In this document: positions 27,104 through 35,110 of the stretch, piece after piece | How the letters are laid out: each line of letters starts with the position of its first letter | How positions within the stretch are numbered: the first letter of the stretch is position 1 | Origin: Azonexus sp. | GTDB lineage: Bacteria > Pseudomonadota > Gammaproteobacteria > Burkholderiales > Rhodocyclaceae | Direction: 5' to 3' | DNA: 64,000 bases | Assembly: GCA_031274715.1 (NCBI GenBank) | Contig: JAISPT010000011.1 | Location: 1 to 64,000, forward strand | The notes under the pieces: generated by a model | Database searches by the model: none | What the model was told of the DNA's origin: nothing | What the model saw: only the letters and a program-made list of their open reading frames with translations | Translations under genes and position numbers: made by a program

Positions 27104-28575
27104 CCACCCCACCGCGCCACGCCGCCGCGCTGGCCCTACTGCTGGCCCTGAACGCCGCGCCTACTGTACAAGCCGCCCCGGCAGCGGACACGCCCGCCAA
27201 CTACGCCGCGCACTGGCCGCTGCAACTACCCGCCGACGCCAGCCTGATCCGCCTGCCGCTGACCGCCGAGGTATTGACGCAGGCGCAGACCGCCGATTTG
27301 CGCGACCTGCGCGTGTTCAACGCCGCCGGTCAGCCGGTGCCGCTGGCGGTGGACCGCTTCAGCCCCGAAACCCGCGCCCCCGCGCCAACCGCCGCACCCA
27401 TCACCCTGCCCGCACTGCCGATTCTGGGCGAACCGCAGCCCGGCAACGCCAGCGGCGGCATGGCCCTACGCATCGAAGAAAACGCAGATGGCCGCGTGGT
27501 GCGGCTCGACCTGCCGCCCGCCAGCGCCGCGCGTAAAGAGGTACCGACGGACGCAACGACAGGCCCGCTGGCTGGCGCGCTGATAGATACTCGCGGGCAA
27601 ACCGCCGCGCTGCAAGCCATCGAACTCGACGCCACTTGGCCTCCGGCGCGCCCGTTCACCTTCCGCCTGCACGCCAGCACCGACCTGCGGCACTGGCAAC
27701 CGCTCGGCGAAGTCACCGCCTATCGTGGCGGCGACGGCAATGACACCGTGACTGCCCCGGCGCGCGTGGAACTAGCTGGCGTCAACCTGCAAGCGCGCTA
27801 CCTGCGCGTTACTTGGGACGCCACTCCCACGGCGGCGCCCGGCGCTGTGCAGGTGCGCGCCATACATTTACTACCTGTAGCGGCGCAAGCCGCGCCGGCG
27901 CGTCTCGCCGTACCGCTGGCCTTGCCCGATGCCGGGCGCGATCCGCACGCCCTCGAATGGCGGCTGCCCTTCGCCACCCCCGTCGTCGCGCTGGACATCC
28001 GCGCCGATGGCCCCGCCACGCTAGTGCCGGTACGCATACTGGTCCGCCAGCAACGCGAGCAGCCATGGACGCTGCTGGCGCGCCATGTCGTCTTCAACCT
28101 GACGCAGGACGGGCACACGCAACACAGCCCGACGCTGGAACTTGGGCAGACCGCCAGCAGAGGCGCATGGCGCGAATGGCGTGTCGAAGCCGAACCCTCA
28201 TCCCCAGGTTTTCCCGCCACGCCGCAAGTCACCGCCTGGCTGGCACCTGCACAACTGGTGTTCATGGCCAGCGGCCAGCCACCCTACACCCTAACTACCG
28301 GCCGCGCCGACGCCCCCGCCACCTCGCTGCCGCTGGCCAGCCTGATTCCCGGCTACGAACCCGGTGCACAAACCCGGCTGCCCGCCGCCACCCTGATCAC
28401 CGGCCCCGCCGACACCGCCGTTCCCATAACTACCACCGCTCCCGGTACGCAGTACGACTCACGCCAATGGACCCTGTGGGCCGTGCTGCTGGCCGCTGTC
28501 CTCGCCCTGGGCGGCATGGCCTGGGTCTTGATCCGGCAATTGAACAAGGGCCAGTCCGATCTGACCGCGCTATAG
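27100..28575 (+). CDS. DUF3999 exported, membrane-anchored protein
   Basis: 491 residues. Signal peptide (LALLLALNAAPTVQA), a beta-rich periplasmic body (~30-450) beginning with the DUF3999 pattern YAAHWPLQLPADASLIRLPL, and one C-terminal transmembrane helix (~465-485, LWAVLLAAVLALGGMAWVLI). It is the regular partner of DUF2339 proteins. The long periplasmic part could sense or bind a ligand for the polytopic partner; that is inference only. Confidence 0.82.
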   Translation: MTTPPRHAAALALLLALNAAPTVQAAPAADTPANYAAHWPLQLPADASLIRLPLTAEVLTQAQTADLRDLRVFNAAGQPVPLAVDRFSPETRAPAPTAAPITLPALPILGEPQPGNASGGMALRIEENADGRVVRLDLPPASAARKEVPTDATTGPLAGALIDTRGQTAALQAIELDATWPPARPFTFRLHASTDLRHWQPLGEVTAYRGGDGNDTVTAPARVELAGVNLQARYLRVTWDATPTAAPGAVQVRAIHLLPVAAQAAPARLAVPLALPDAGRDPHALEWRLPFATPVVALDIRADGPATLVPVRILVRQQREQPWTLLARHVVFNLTQDGHTQHSPTLELGQTASRGAWREWRVEAEPSSPGFPATPQVTAWLAPAQLVFMASGQPPYTLTTGRADAPATSLPLASLIPGYEPGAQTRLPAATLITGPADTAVPITTTAPGTQYDSRQWTLWAVLLAAVLALGGMAWVLIRQLNKGQSDLTAL

Positions 28576-28603
28576 CCCATATGCCCAGCCTTCGCATCAC
28601 TGC

Positions 28604-29299
28604 TCAACGCACATTCAACTCGCGCAGCAATTCGCTCGCCCCATCCCAGAAAATCTGCACTCCGACGCACAACAGGATGAAGGCCGACAAGCGCAGAAAC
28701 ACCACCAGGCCGACTTCGCCCAGCGGGCGCAGGATGCGGCCGGCGTAGCGGAAGGTCAGCAACACCAACAGGCCGGTGATGACCGTAGCCGTCAGACCAC
28801 CGGCGAAGTTAGCGGCGGTAATCGTCCATTTCGGATTGTGCAGCGCCGCACCCACGGTGATGGCAGCCGAGATGGAGCCTGGTCCGCAAGTCAGCGGGAA
28901 AGCCATCGGGTAAAACGCCTGGATGCGCACGCGCTCGTCATCCACCAGCGAACGCGCCATCGCGCTGTACTCCGAACTGGCGACCTGTTGCGCATACAGC
29001 ATGCCCCAGGCGGTGAAAGCGACGATCAGCCCACCGGCCACGCGGACAATGGGAATCGACACGCCGAAAAAATCCAGCACATAGGTACCGATCAGCATGG
29101 CGACGGCCAGCACCAACACCACGTTGGCGCCGACGCGCGTAGCCATGGCGCGGCGCACGTCAGGCTCCAGTTCGCGCGTCAGGTTAACGAACACCGGCGC
29201 AACGGCGGGCGGGTTAAGAATGGGCAACACCGCGGCCAGAGCCAGCAGCAGGCTCTTACCGAAAGCGAGGGCGAGGACGGACATTTCCATGAGCGCCAT
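28604..29299 (-). CDS. MarC-family integral membrane protein
   Basis: 231 residues with six predicted helices and the family signatures LFGK-like start ALAFGKSLLLALAAVLPILN, PPAVAPVF, and FPLTCGPGSISAAITVG. Formerly linked to multiple antibiotic resistance, MarC proteins have no proven function. It is convergent with the DUF3999 gene and only 28 bp from its stop. A likely start is ATG 29299; ATG 29287 is an alternative. Confidence 0.85.
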   Translation of the reverse strand: MALMEMSVLALAFGKSLLLALAAVLPILNPPAVAPVFVNLTRELEPDVRRAMATRVGANVVLVLAVAMLIGTYVLDFFGVSIPIVRVAGGLIVAFTAWGMLYAQQVASSEYSAMARSLVDDERVRIQAFYPMAFPLTCGPGSISAAITVGAALHNPKWTITAANFAGGLTATVITGLLVLLTFRYAGRILRPLGEVGLVVFLRLSAFILLCVGVQIFWDGASELLRELNVR

Positions 29300-29344
29300 C
29301 TTAAGCGATAGTGCGTATTAAGCCGTTCAGAATAGCCGGCCGGC

Positions 29345-29968
29345 TCAGGCCGGTGCCATCGTCGCCAGCAAGGCCGTATCGACGATCTCGGCGATACGAT
29401 CGCCAAGCGCCGCCAGCACGGCCGCCTGTACTTGCGCTGCCGGAATCGTGGCGCCATCGGCGCCGGGCAGATCGCGGGTAGCACAGGCATCGGCGACGAT
29501 GCCAACCCGGTAGCCGCGATGAAAAGCATCGCGGGCCGTCGAATCGACACAGTTATGGGTCAGGTAGCCGGCAATCAGCAGGGTATCGATGGCGCCCCGC
29601 TGCAATACCTCGGCCAGCCCGGTATCGGCGAAGGCCGACGGCAGGCGCTTGACGATTAGTGTCTGGCCTATACCCGGTTCCAATCCGACCAGAGGCTCGG
29701 CACCGGGCGAACCGGCGGCGAACAGCGCTGAGCCAGCCGGCACCCGGTGCTGTACATGAATCACCGTCACCCCACGACCCTCGGCCCAGCCGCGCAGGCG
29801 ACAGGCAGCGGTGCTGGCGGCGGCCTCATCGGGCAAGGCCAGCGGCCCCTGGCAATATTCGTTCTGGTAGTCGATCAGCAGCAGCGCCGTCTTGCCGACA
29901 GACAGCGTGCCATCAACCCGAAACACCGGTGTGACTCCGACCAGTTGGCGCAGGCTGCGGGCGCTCAT
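29345..29968 (-). CDS. Cysteine hydrolase (isochorismatase-like)
   Basis: 207 residues with the catalytic triad of the family: Asp33 in LLIDYQNEY, Lys107 in IVKRLPSAF and Cys140 in THNCVDSTARDAF. Family members hydrolyse isochorismate, nicotinamide, N-carbamoylsarcosine or related amides; the substrate cannot be told from sequence. It is coupled (ATGA overlap) to the preceding tautomerase gene and both are divergent from a LysR regulator, which suggests a small catabolic or detoxification unit. Confidence 0.85.
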   Translation of the reverse strand: MSARSLRQLVGVTPVFRVDGTLSVGKTALLLIDYQNEYCQGPLALPDEAAASTAACRLRGWAEGRGVTVIHVQHRVPAGSALFAAGSPGAEPLVGLEPGIGQTLIVKRLPSAFADTGLAEVLQRGAIDTLLIAGYLTHNCVDSTARDAFHRGYRVGIVADACATRDLPGADGATIPAAQVQAAVLAALGDRIAEIVDTALLATMAPA

Positions 29969-30366
29969 ACTGCCGCCTCCTTATCGTGCGACAGGCGGCG
30001 GGTAGCCTGACTCAAGCCGTCGTAACCCCAGTCGGTGGCCGGCAACTCGTGCAGCACGACGTAGGTCGGCACCGCCAGTGTGCCGAGGGCGGCGGTCAGC
30101 ATCGCCTCGGCCGCCGCGATGAACGCCGCTTTCTCAGCTGTACTGTTGGTGCCGGCGGTAATTTGGCCCTGCAACCAGGCGGCCGCAGCCACTGGCTCGC
30201 CACCAGCCGTTACCGCAGCGGCTGGCACGGAGGTAATACCAACCACGGTCAGTGCGGCCTCCTTGCGCAACACATCGCGCATCAAGCGTGTAGTTTCTTT
30301 CTGCAGGCGGCGGACGGTGGCCGGTATTGGCGCCGGGCCGGCGATAACGATCTGGACCAAGGGCAT
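29965..30366 (-). CDS. Tautomerase-family protein
   Basis: 133 residues beginning MPLVQIVIAGP, so that Met removal would leave the catalytic N-terminal proline of the 4-oxalocrotonate tautomerase superfamily. Length suggests two fused beta-alpha-beta units rather than the 62-residue monomer type. First gene of the pair with the cysteine hydrolase, and divergent from a LysR regulator 87 bp away. Confidence 0.75.
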   Translation of the reverse strand: MPLVQIVIAGPAPIPATVRRLQKETTRLMRDVLRKEAALTVVGITSVPAAAVTAGGEPVAAAAWLQGQITAGTNSTAEKAAFIAAAEAMLTAALGTLAVPTYVVLHELPATDWGYDGLSQATRRLSHDKEAAV

Positions 30367-30436
30367 GATGGACTCCTAAATGGGTGACGGATGAATCATT
30401 CCATCAAGGCCATCACGCTACAATCTACATTCAATT

Positions 30437-30449
30437 AAACAATTTGTTT
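30437..30449. promoter_or_regulatory. Palindrome in the LysR/tautomerase intergenic region
   Basis: AAACAATTTGTTT is a perfect 6-bp inverted repeat around one base, placed 4 bases before the LysR start and 71 bases from the tautomerase start. It has the AT-rich, interrupted-palindrome character of a LysR box, and its position would suit autorepression. Confidence 0.4.
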
Positions 30450-30453
30450 CTTC

Positions 30454-31389
30454 ATGGAAACTATCAGCCATGACTCCCTGGATACCCTGAGCGATCTCGC
30501 CGTCTTCGTCCGCGTCGTGGATACGCGCGGCTTCTCGGCGGCAGCGCGGGTACTGGGGCTGACCAAATCGGCGGTGAGCAAGCGCATCAACCGCCTCGAA
30601 CGGCAACTCGGCCTGCGCCTCTTGCAACGGACGACGCGGGCGATGTCGCTGACCGAGGCTGGGCGCCTGTTGTACGCGCAAGCAGCACAGGGCGTCGCTC
30701 TGCTCGACAGCGCGGCGCAGTTGGCCGCCGGCCTCATCGAAGCACCGCGCGGTACGCTACGCGTCACCGCCTCGGTCACGTTCGGCAAGCTGTGCCTGGC
30801 GCCACTGCTGCCGGAATTTCTCACCCGCTATCCGGAAATCGCGGTGCAACTGACGCTGCTCGACCGCATGGTCGACCTGGTCGACGAAGGCTACGACCTC
30901 GCTCTGCGCCTGACCACTTCACCGCCCGAGCAGATGGTGGCCAAGGCGCTGATGCCAGTGCGTTACCGGCTGTGTACCAGCCCGGCCTATCTGCGCGGTC
31001 ACCAGATCACCACACCAGCCGATCTCGCCGGCCACAACTGCCTGCATTACGGCCTACGCGAATTCGGCAACGAGTGGCGCTTCCAACGCGCTGGGAAAGA
31101 AATCCGTGTACGGGTGGGCAGCAATGTGGTGGCCAACAACAGCGAGGTGGTGCGCGACCTACTGCTCGCCGATCTGGGCATCGGTCTGGTCTGGAATTAC
31201 GCCGTCGACCGCGAAATCGCCGCGGGTCGGCTGCTGCCGCTGCTGCCCGAATGGACGCCGGTCGGCCCCTTCGGCCAGACGGCTTGGGCGATCTGGCTGC
31301 CGCAACCGCACCTGCCGCCCAAGCTGCGCGTATTCATCGATTTCCTGGCGGCGCGATTGGGCGAGACCCCGGCCACCGGCTTCAAATAA
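30454..31389 (+). CDS. LysR-family transcriptional regulator
   Basis: 311 residues with the N-terminal winged helix-turn-helix (FVRVVDTRGFSAAARVLGLT, KSAVSKRINRLE) and a periplasmic-binding-like effector domain (~90-295) containing the LysR-typical ALRLTTSPP and EVVRDLLLADLGIGLVWNYA. It is divergent from the tautomerase-hydrolase pair and is the obvious candidate to control it. The effector is unknown. Confidence 0.92.
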   Translation: METISHDSLDTLSDLAVFVRVVDTRGFSAAARVLGLTKSAVSKRINRLERQLGLRLLQRTTRAMSLTEAGRLLYAQAAQGVALLDSAAQLAAGLIEAPRGTLRVTASVTFGKLCLAPLLPEFLTRYPEIAVQLTLLDRMVDLVDEGYDLALRLTTSPPEQMVAKALMPVRYRLCTSPAYLRGHQITTPADLAGHNCLHYGLREFGNEWRFQRAGKEIRVRVGSNVVANNSEVVRDLLLADLGIGLVWNYAVDREIAAGRLLPLLPEWTPVGPFGQTAWAIWLPQPHLPPKLRVFIDFLAARLGETPATGFK

Positions 31390-31428
31390 CACACCGTGCC
31401 TGCCTGTTTTTACACTCGTAGTGAGTCA

Positions 31429-31448
31429 CCCCAGGCTGAAGCCTGGGG
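31429..31448. terminator. Hairpin after lysR; resembles an IS200/IS605 right end
   Basis: Perfect stem CCCCAGGC/GCCTGGGG with loop TGAA, no T-run. It can end the lysR transcript. Read on the minus strand, GAAGCCCCAGGCTTCAGCC and the GGGGTGACTCAC that follows resemble the right-end hairpin of IS200/IS605 elements that also forms the 3' end of TnpB guide RNAs. No tnpA or tnpB gene is present, so at most it is an orphan end. Confidence 0.5.
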
Positions 31449-31541
31449 CTTCCTCGTCACAAGTTTGGGGCACCTTCGGCGCCAGGTTGGCTTGTCTCGC
31501 TGACCCCGCCATGAATGGCCGGGCTTGCGCTTGACTCGTGG

Positions 31542-32297
31542 TCAGAAGTCGTTGCGCCAGCCGCGCAGGGCGGCGAAAACGGCGACGGGCGAATCGTCTG
31601 CCGCCCCGTGCCGGCGGGCGGCGGCGATCACCGCCGGCTGGCGGCAACGCAGGAAGGGATTAGTCGCCAGTTCTTCGGCCAGCGTAGACGGCACGCTCGG
31701 CAAGCCGGTGCGGCGCAGTTCGGCAACCCGAGTCATGCGCGCCCTGATGTCCCGGTTGTCCGGCTCGACGGCCTGAGCGAAGCGCAGGTTGGCTTCGGTA
31801 TATTCGTGTGCGCAGCAGATCAGCGTCGCTGGTGGCAAGGCGGCGATGGCCGCCAGCGACGCCGCCATCTGCGCCGGTGTGCCTTCGAACAGGCGGCCAC
31901 AGCCGGCACCGAACAGGGTATCGCCACAGAACAAGCGGTCGCCGACCAAGTAGGTGACATGCCCAGCGGTATGGCCGGGAACGGCCAGCACGCGCACCAT
32001 CTCGCCGAGCACGCTGAGATTCTCACCGCCGTGGAGAGGCTCGGTGCGCCCTGTGATAGACTCGCTTGCCGGAGCAAAGACCGGCACCGGATAACGCGCC
32101 GTCAGTTCGGCAACGCCGCCCTGATGATCGGCATGATGGTGGGTGATCAGGATGCTGGCCAGCGCCAGGCCATCGTCCGCCAAGCGTGCCAACACCGGCC
32201 CGGCCTCGCCCGGATCGACAACAACTGCCTGCCGGTCGCGGCGCAGCAGCCAGATGTAATTGTCCTTGAATGCGGGAATGAACGAGACTTCAAACAT
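31542..32297 (-). CDS. gloB: Hydroxyacylglutathione hydrolase (glyoxalase II)
   Basis: 251-residue metallo-beta-lactamase-fold enzyme with the binuclear metal motif THHHADHQGG, further ligands in VPGHTAGHV and CGDTLFGAGCG, and the C-terminal glutathione-binding segment LRFAQAVEPDN. It hydrolyses S-lactoylglutathione to lactate and glutathione in methylglyoxal detoxification. Length matches bacterial GloB. Its start codon overlaps that of the divergent methyltransferase gene. Confidence 0.93.
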   Translation of the reverse strand: MFEVSFIPAFKDNYIWLLRRDRQAVVVDPGEAGPVLARLADDGLALASILITHHHADHQGGVAELTARYPVPVFAPASESITGRTEPLHGGENLSVLGEMVRVLAVPGHTAGHVTYLVGDRLFCGDTLFGAGCGRLFEGTPAQMAASLAAIAALPPATLICCAHEYTEANLRFAQAVEPDNRDIRARMTRVAELRRTGLPSVPSTLAEELATNPFLRCRQPAVIAAARRHGAADDSPVAVFAALRGWRNDF

Positions 32298-33060
32298 GCC
32301 GGAACTATCGAGCGGGTGTCGCCGGATGTCAATTCCCGGCCTCGACGAGTGGCTGCGTTCGCCTCAGGGGCGCTATGTGCTCGACTGGGAGCAGCAGGAA
32401 TTGGATGCGGTGGTGGTCGACATTTTCGGTTTCAACGCCCTGCAGATCGGCCTGCCACAATGCGAATTCCTGCGCGCCAACCGCATTCCGCTGCGCCAGA
32501 CAGTCAACGAATTCGCCGCCGCCGATGTCGTTTTCGCCGACGTTATCTGCGATTTCACCGCCCTGCCCTTTGCCGCGCACGGCGCCGACCTCGTGGTACT
32601 GCCGCACGTGCTGGAATTCAGCGACGACCCGCACCAAATTTTGCGCGAGATCGCGCGCATCCTGATTCCCGAGGGCCAAGTCATCGTCATTGGCTTCAAC
32701 CCGCTGTCGCTGTGGGGCATGCGCCGTCGGTTCGACCGCAGCGGCGACTTTCCCTGGCACGGCGCCTACCTGTCGCTGAACCGCCTGAAGGACTGGCTGC
32801 AATTGCTCGGCTTCGAGATCGACCTCGGCACGTTCGGCTGCTACGCCCCACCGCTGTCCCAGGAGAAATGGTTGCAACGCTGGCACTTCATCGAAAACGC
32901 CGGCCGCCGCTGGTGGGGATTTTCCGGCGGCGTTTACATCCTGCGGGCGATCAAGCGCACTCCCGGCATGCGCCTGATCGCCCCGAAATGGCGCACCAAG
33001 GCCGTCGCCGCCAAAGCCCTGCATCCCGCCGTGCAAAAGGAAGGTCATGGCCGGCACTGA
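32296..33060 (+). CDS. Class I SAM-dependent methyltransferase-like protein
   Basis: 254 residues from ATG 32296 (ATG 32326 also possible). The middle shows a methyltransferase type 11 pattern, with FAAHGADLVVLPHVLEF and LREIARILIPEGQVIVIGFN, but the usual glycine-rich SAM loop near the N-terminus is poorly formed. The same gene order (gloB, methyltransferase, rnhA, dnaQ) is common in betaproteobacteria, so this is a conserved but undefined member. It overlaps rnhA by 14 bases. Confidence 0.8.
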   Translation: MPELSSGCRRMSIPGLDEWLRSPQGRYVLDWEQQELDAVVVDIFGFNALQIGLPQCEFLRANRIPLRQTVNEFAAADVVFADVICDFTALPFAAHGADLVVLPHVLEFSDDPHQILREIARILIPEGQVIVIGFNPLSLWGMRRRFDRSGDFPWHGAYLSLNRLKDWLQLLGFEIDLGTFGCYAPPLSQEKWLQRWHFIENAGRRWWGFSGGVYILRAIKRTPGMRLIAPKWRTKAVAAKALHPAVQKEGHGRH

Positions 33061-33499
33061 AAAGCCTATCGAGATATTCACCGACGGCGCCTGCCGAGGC
33101 AATCCCGGTCCCGGCGGCTGGGGTGCCATCCTGCGCCGTGGCACAGACGAGAAGGAACTGTGGGGTGGCGAGCGGGAAACCACCAACAACCGCATGGAAC
33201 TGACCGCAGCCATCCGCAGTCTGGCCGCCCTGAAACGTCCGGTCGCGGCGCGTGTCTACACCGACTCGCAGTACGTGCTCAAAGGCATCAGCGAGTGGAT
33301 TCACGGCTGGAAGCGCAACGGCTGGAAGACGGCCGACAAGAAGCCGGTCAAGAATGCCGACTTGTGGCAGGAGCTCGATAGCTTAGCTTGCCAGCACAAG
33401 CTGGAGTGGATCTGGGTCAAGGGCCATGCCGGCCATCCGGAAAATGAACGCGCCGATGCCCTGGCCAACCGCGGCATCGAAGAATTAAAGAAAGACTGA
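33047..33499 (+). CDS. rnhA: Ribonuclease HI
   Basis: 150 residues with all catalytic carboxylates: Asp13 in IFTDGACRGNPGPGGWG, Glu51 in NNRMELTA, Asp73 in YTDSQYV and Asp137 in NERADALA, plus the basic protrusion helix region IHGWKRNGWK. It cleaves RNA in RNA:DNA hybrids. Starts within the end of the methyltransferase gene and is one base upstream of dnaQ, so the three form one operon. Confidence 0.95.
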   Translation: MAGTEKPIEIFTDGACRGNPGPGGWGAILRRGTDEKELWGGERETTNNRMELTAAIRSLAALKRPVAARVYTDSQYVLKGISEWIHGWKRNGWKTADKKPVKNADLWQELDSLACQHKLEWIWVKGHAGHPENERADALANRGIEELKKD

Positions 33500-33500
33500 C

Positions 33501-34211
33501 ATGCGCCAAATCGTGCTCGATACCGAAACCACCGGCCTCGATCCTCGTCAGGGCCATCGCATCATCGAAGTGGCCTGCATCGAGATGGTCAATCGCCGGC
33601 TGACCGGCCACCATCTGCACAAATACATCAACCCCGAGCGCGAGATTGATGCCGGCGCCCAGGCGGTACATGGCATCACGCTGGATTTCCTCGCCGACAA
33701 GCCGAAATTCGCCGACATCGCCGACGAGTTTTTCGACTTCATCAATGGCGCCGAACTGGTCATCCACAACGCCCCGTTCGACCTCGGCTTCCTCAACGCC
33801 GAGCTGCGCCGCCTCGACCGCGTGCCGGTGGAAACCCTGTGCAACGGCGTCACCGACACACTGAAGCTGGCCAAGGAAATGCATCCGGGCAAACGCAACA
33901 GCCTCGATGCGCTGTGCGAACGCTACGAGATCGACAATTCCAGCCGCACCCTGCACGGCGCCCTGCTCGACACCGAGCTGCTGGCCGACGTGTTCCTGGC
34001 CATGACGCGCGGCCAGAACAGCCTGATGATCGAGCCGGACACCGCGCCGCGCCCGCAGCTCGGGGCCGACGGCCAAGTCCGCCAGCGCCAGCCGCTGCGG
34101 GTCCACCGCGCTTCGGCCGAGGAATTGGCCGAGCACGAGCGCGTGTTGGCCGCCATCGACCAGGAGTCGAAAGGCGCCTGCATCTGGCTGGCAAAGCCCG
34201 AGGCCGCCTGA
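33501..34211 (+). CDS. dnaQ: DNA polymerase III epsilon subunit (proofreading exonuclease)
   Basis: 236 residues with the DEDDh exonuclease motifs: Exo I DTETTG (Asp7, Glu9), Exo II HNAPFD (Asp94) and Exo III LHGALLDTELLA (His152, Asp157). The C-terminal ~50 residues, rich in Gln/Arg/Glu, correspond to the alpha-subunit-binding tail. Adjacent to rnhA as in many proteobacteria. Confidence 0.95.
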   Translation: MRQIVLDTETTGLDPRQGHRIIEVACIEMVNRRLTGHHLHKYINPEREIDAGAQAVHGITLDFLADKPKFADIADEFFDFINGAELVIHNAPFDLGFLNAELRRLDRVPVETLCNGVTDTLKLAKEMHPGKRNSLDALCERYEIDNSSRTLHGALLDTELLADVFLAMTRGQNSLMIEPDTAPRPQLGADGQVRQRQPLRVHRASAEELAEHERVLAAIDQESKGACIWLAKPEAA

Positions 34212-34219
34212 ATCCCGCC

Positions 34220-35110
34220 GTGGCTTCGGTTTTCCTCTTCCTCTCTCTCGCCGGCGAAATTGCCTGCTATCTGGCAATCGCCCGCTACAGGCTGGGTGCC
34301 GACTGGAGTATCGCCATGCTCGGCGCCCTCGGTGGCCTGCTCGGCCTGCGCGCCGGCATCAACGCTGTCGGCTGGCTGTTCGCCGCGCGTTACGGCTCGC
34401 CCCCGCCGCTCGGTGTTGCCGGCCGCCTGCGCCTGATCGTCGGTGAATACTTGACCTTTCTGCTCACCTTCGTCGTTGTGCTGCCGTTCGAACGCCTGTG
34501 GCTGCCGTCCGATCGCTTGCCCACTGGCGGCGGCCGGCCGCTGTTGCTGGTGCACGGCTATGGTTGCAGCCGCGGCGTCTGGTGGCTGCTCCGGCGGCGT
34601 CTCGAAGCGGCTGGCCACACGGTTGCCACGGTCAGCCTGTTTCCCTCATACACCAGCATCGGCAAACTGGTGCCGCAACTGAACCAGCGCATCGAGGAAA
34701 TCTGCGCCGCCACCGGCAACCGGCAGTTGACCCTGATCGGGCACAGCATGGGCGGCCTGGTCTGCCGCTCCTACCTGGCCCGCCACGGCAGCGCTCGGGT
34801 CGACAAATTGATCACGCTGGCCACGCCACATGCCGGCACCGAGTTGGCACGCCTGGGCATCGGCCAGAATGCTCGCGAGATGGAACCTGACTCACTGTGG
34901 CTGCGCGACATGGCCGGCGAGCAGCCGGGCATTCCGGTATTCTGCCTGCGTAATCCGTGGGACAACGGCGTCATGCCACCGGACAACCAGCGCCTGCCCG
35001 CAGCCTGCGACATCGAACTGCCGCCGGTCGGACACGTCGCCATGCTTTACGACGAACGGGTTGCACAAATCCTGCTCGACATCTGCCAAGTAAAAGGAAA
35101 AACCGCATGA
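34220..35110 (+). CDS. Membrane-anchored alpha/beta-hydrolase (lipase/esterase)
   Basis: 296 residues if started at GTG 34220; the frame stays open upstream into dnaQ, so the start is uncertain. Two or three N-terminal hydrophobic helices (ASVFLFLSLAGEIACYLAI, LTFLLTFVVVLPF) precede a hydrolase domain with LLLVHGYGCSRGVW, nucleophile elbow GHSMGG and a late GHVAML carrying the likely catalytic His. The pattern resembles triacylglycerol lipases and PGAP1-like proteins. Its stop overlaps the aminopeptidase start by ATGA. Confidence 0.8.
   Translation: MASVFLFLSLAGEIACYLAIARYRLGADWSIAMLGALGGLLGLRAGINAVGWLFAARYGSPPPLGVAGRLRLIVGEYLTFLLTFVVVLPFERLWLPSDRLPTGGGRPLLLVHGYGCSRGVWWLLRRRLEAAGHTVATVSLFPSYTSIGKLVPQLNQRIEEICAATGNRQLTLIGHSMGGLVCRSYLARHGSARVDKLITLATPHAGTELARLGIGQNAREMEPDSLWLRDMAGEQPGIPVFCLRNPWDNGVMPPDNQRLPAACDIELPPVGHVAMLYDERVAQILLDICQVKGKTA

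Noticed and set aside
31470..31483. GGCACCTTCGGCGCC near-palindrome
   Set aside because: Short and imperfect, no positional logic beyond the stronger hairpin at 31429-31448.
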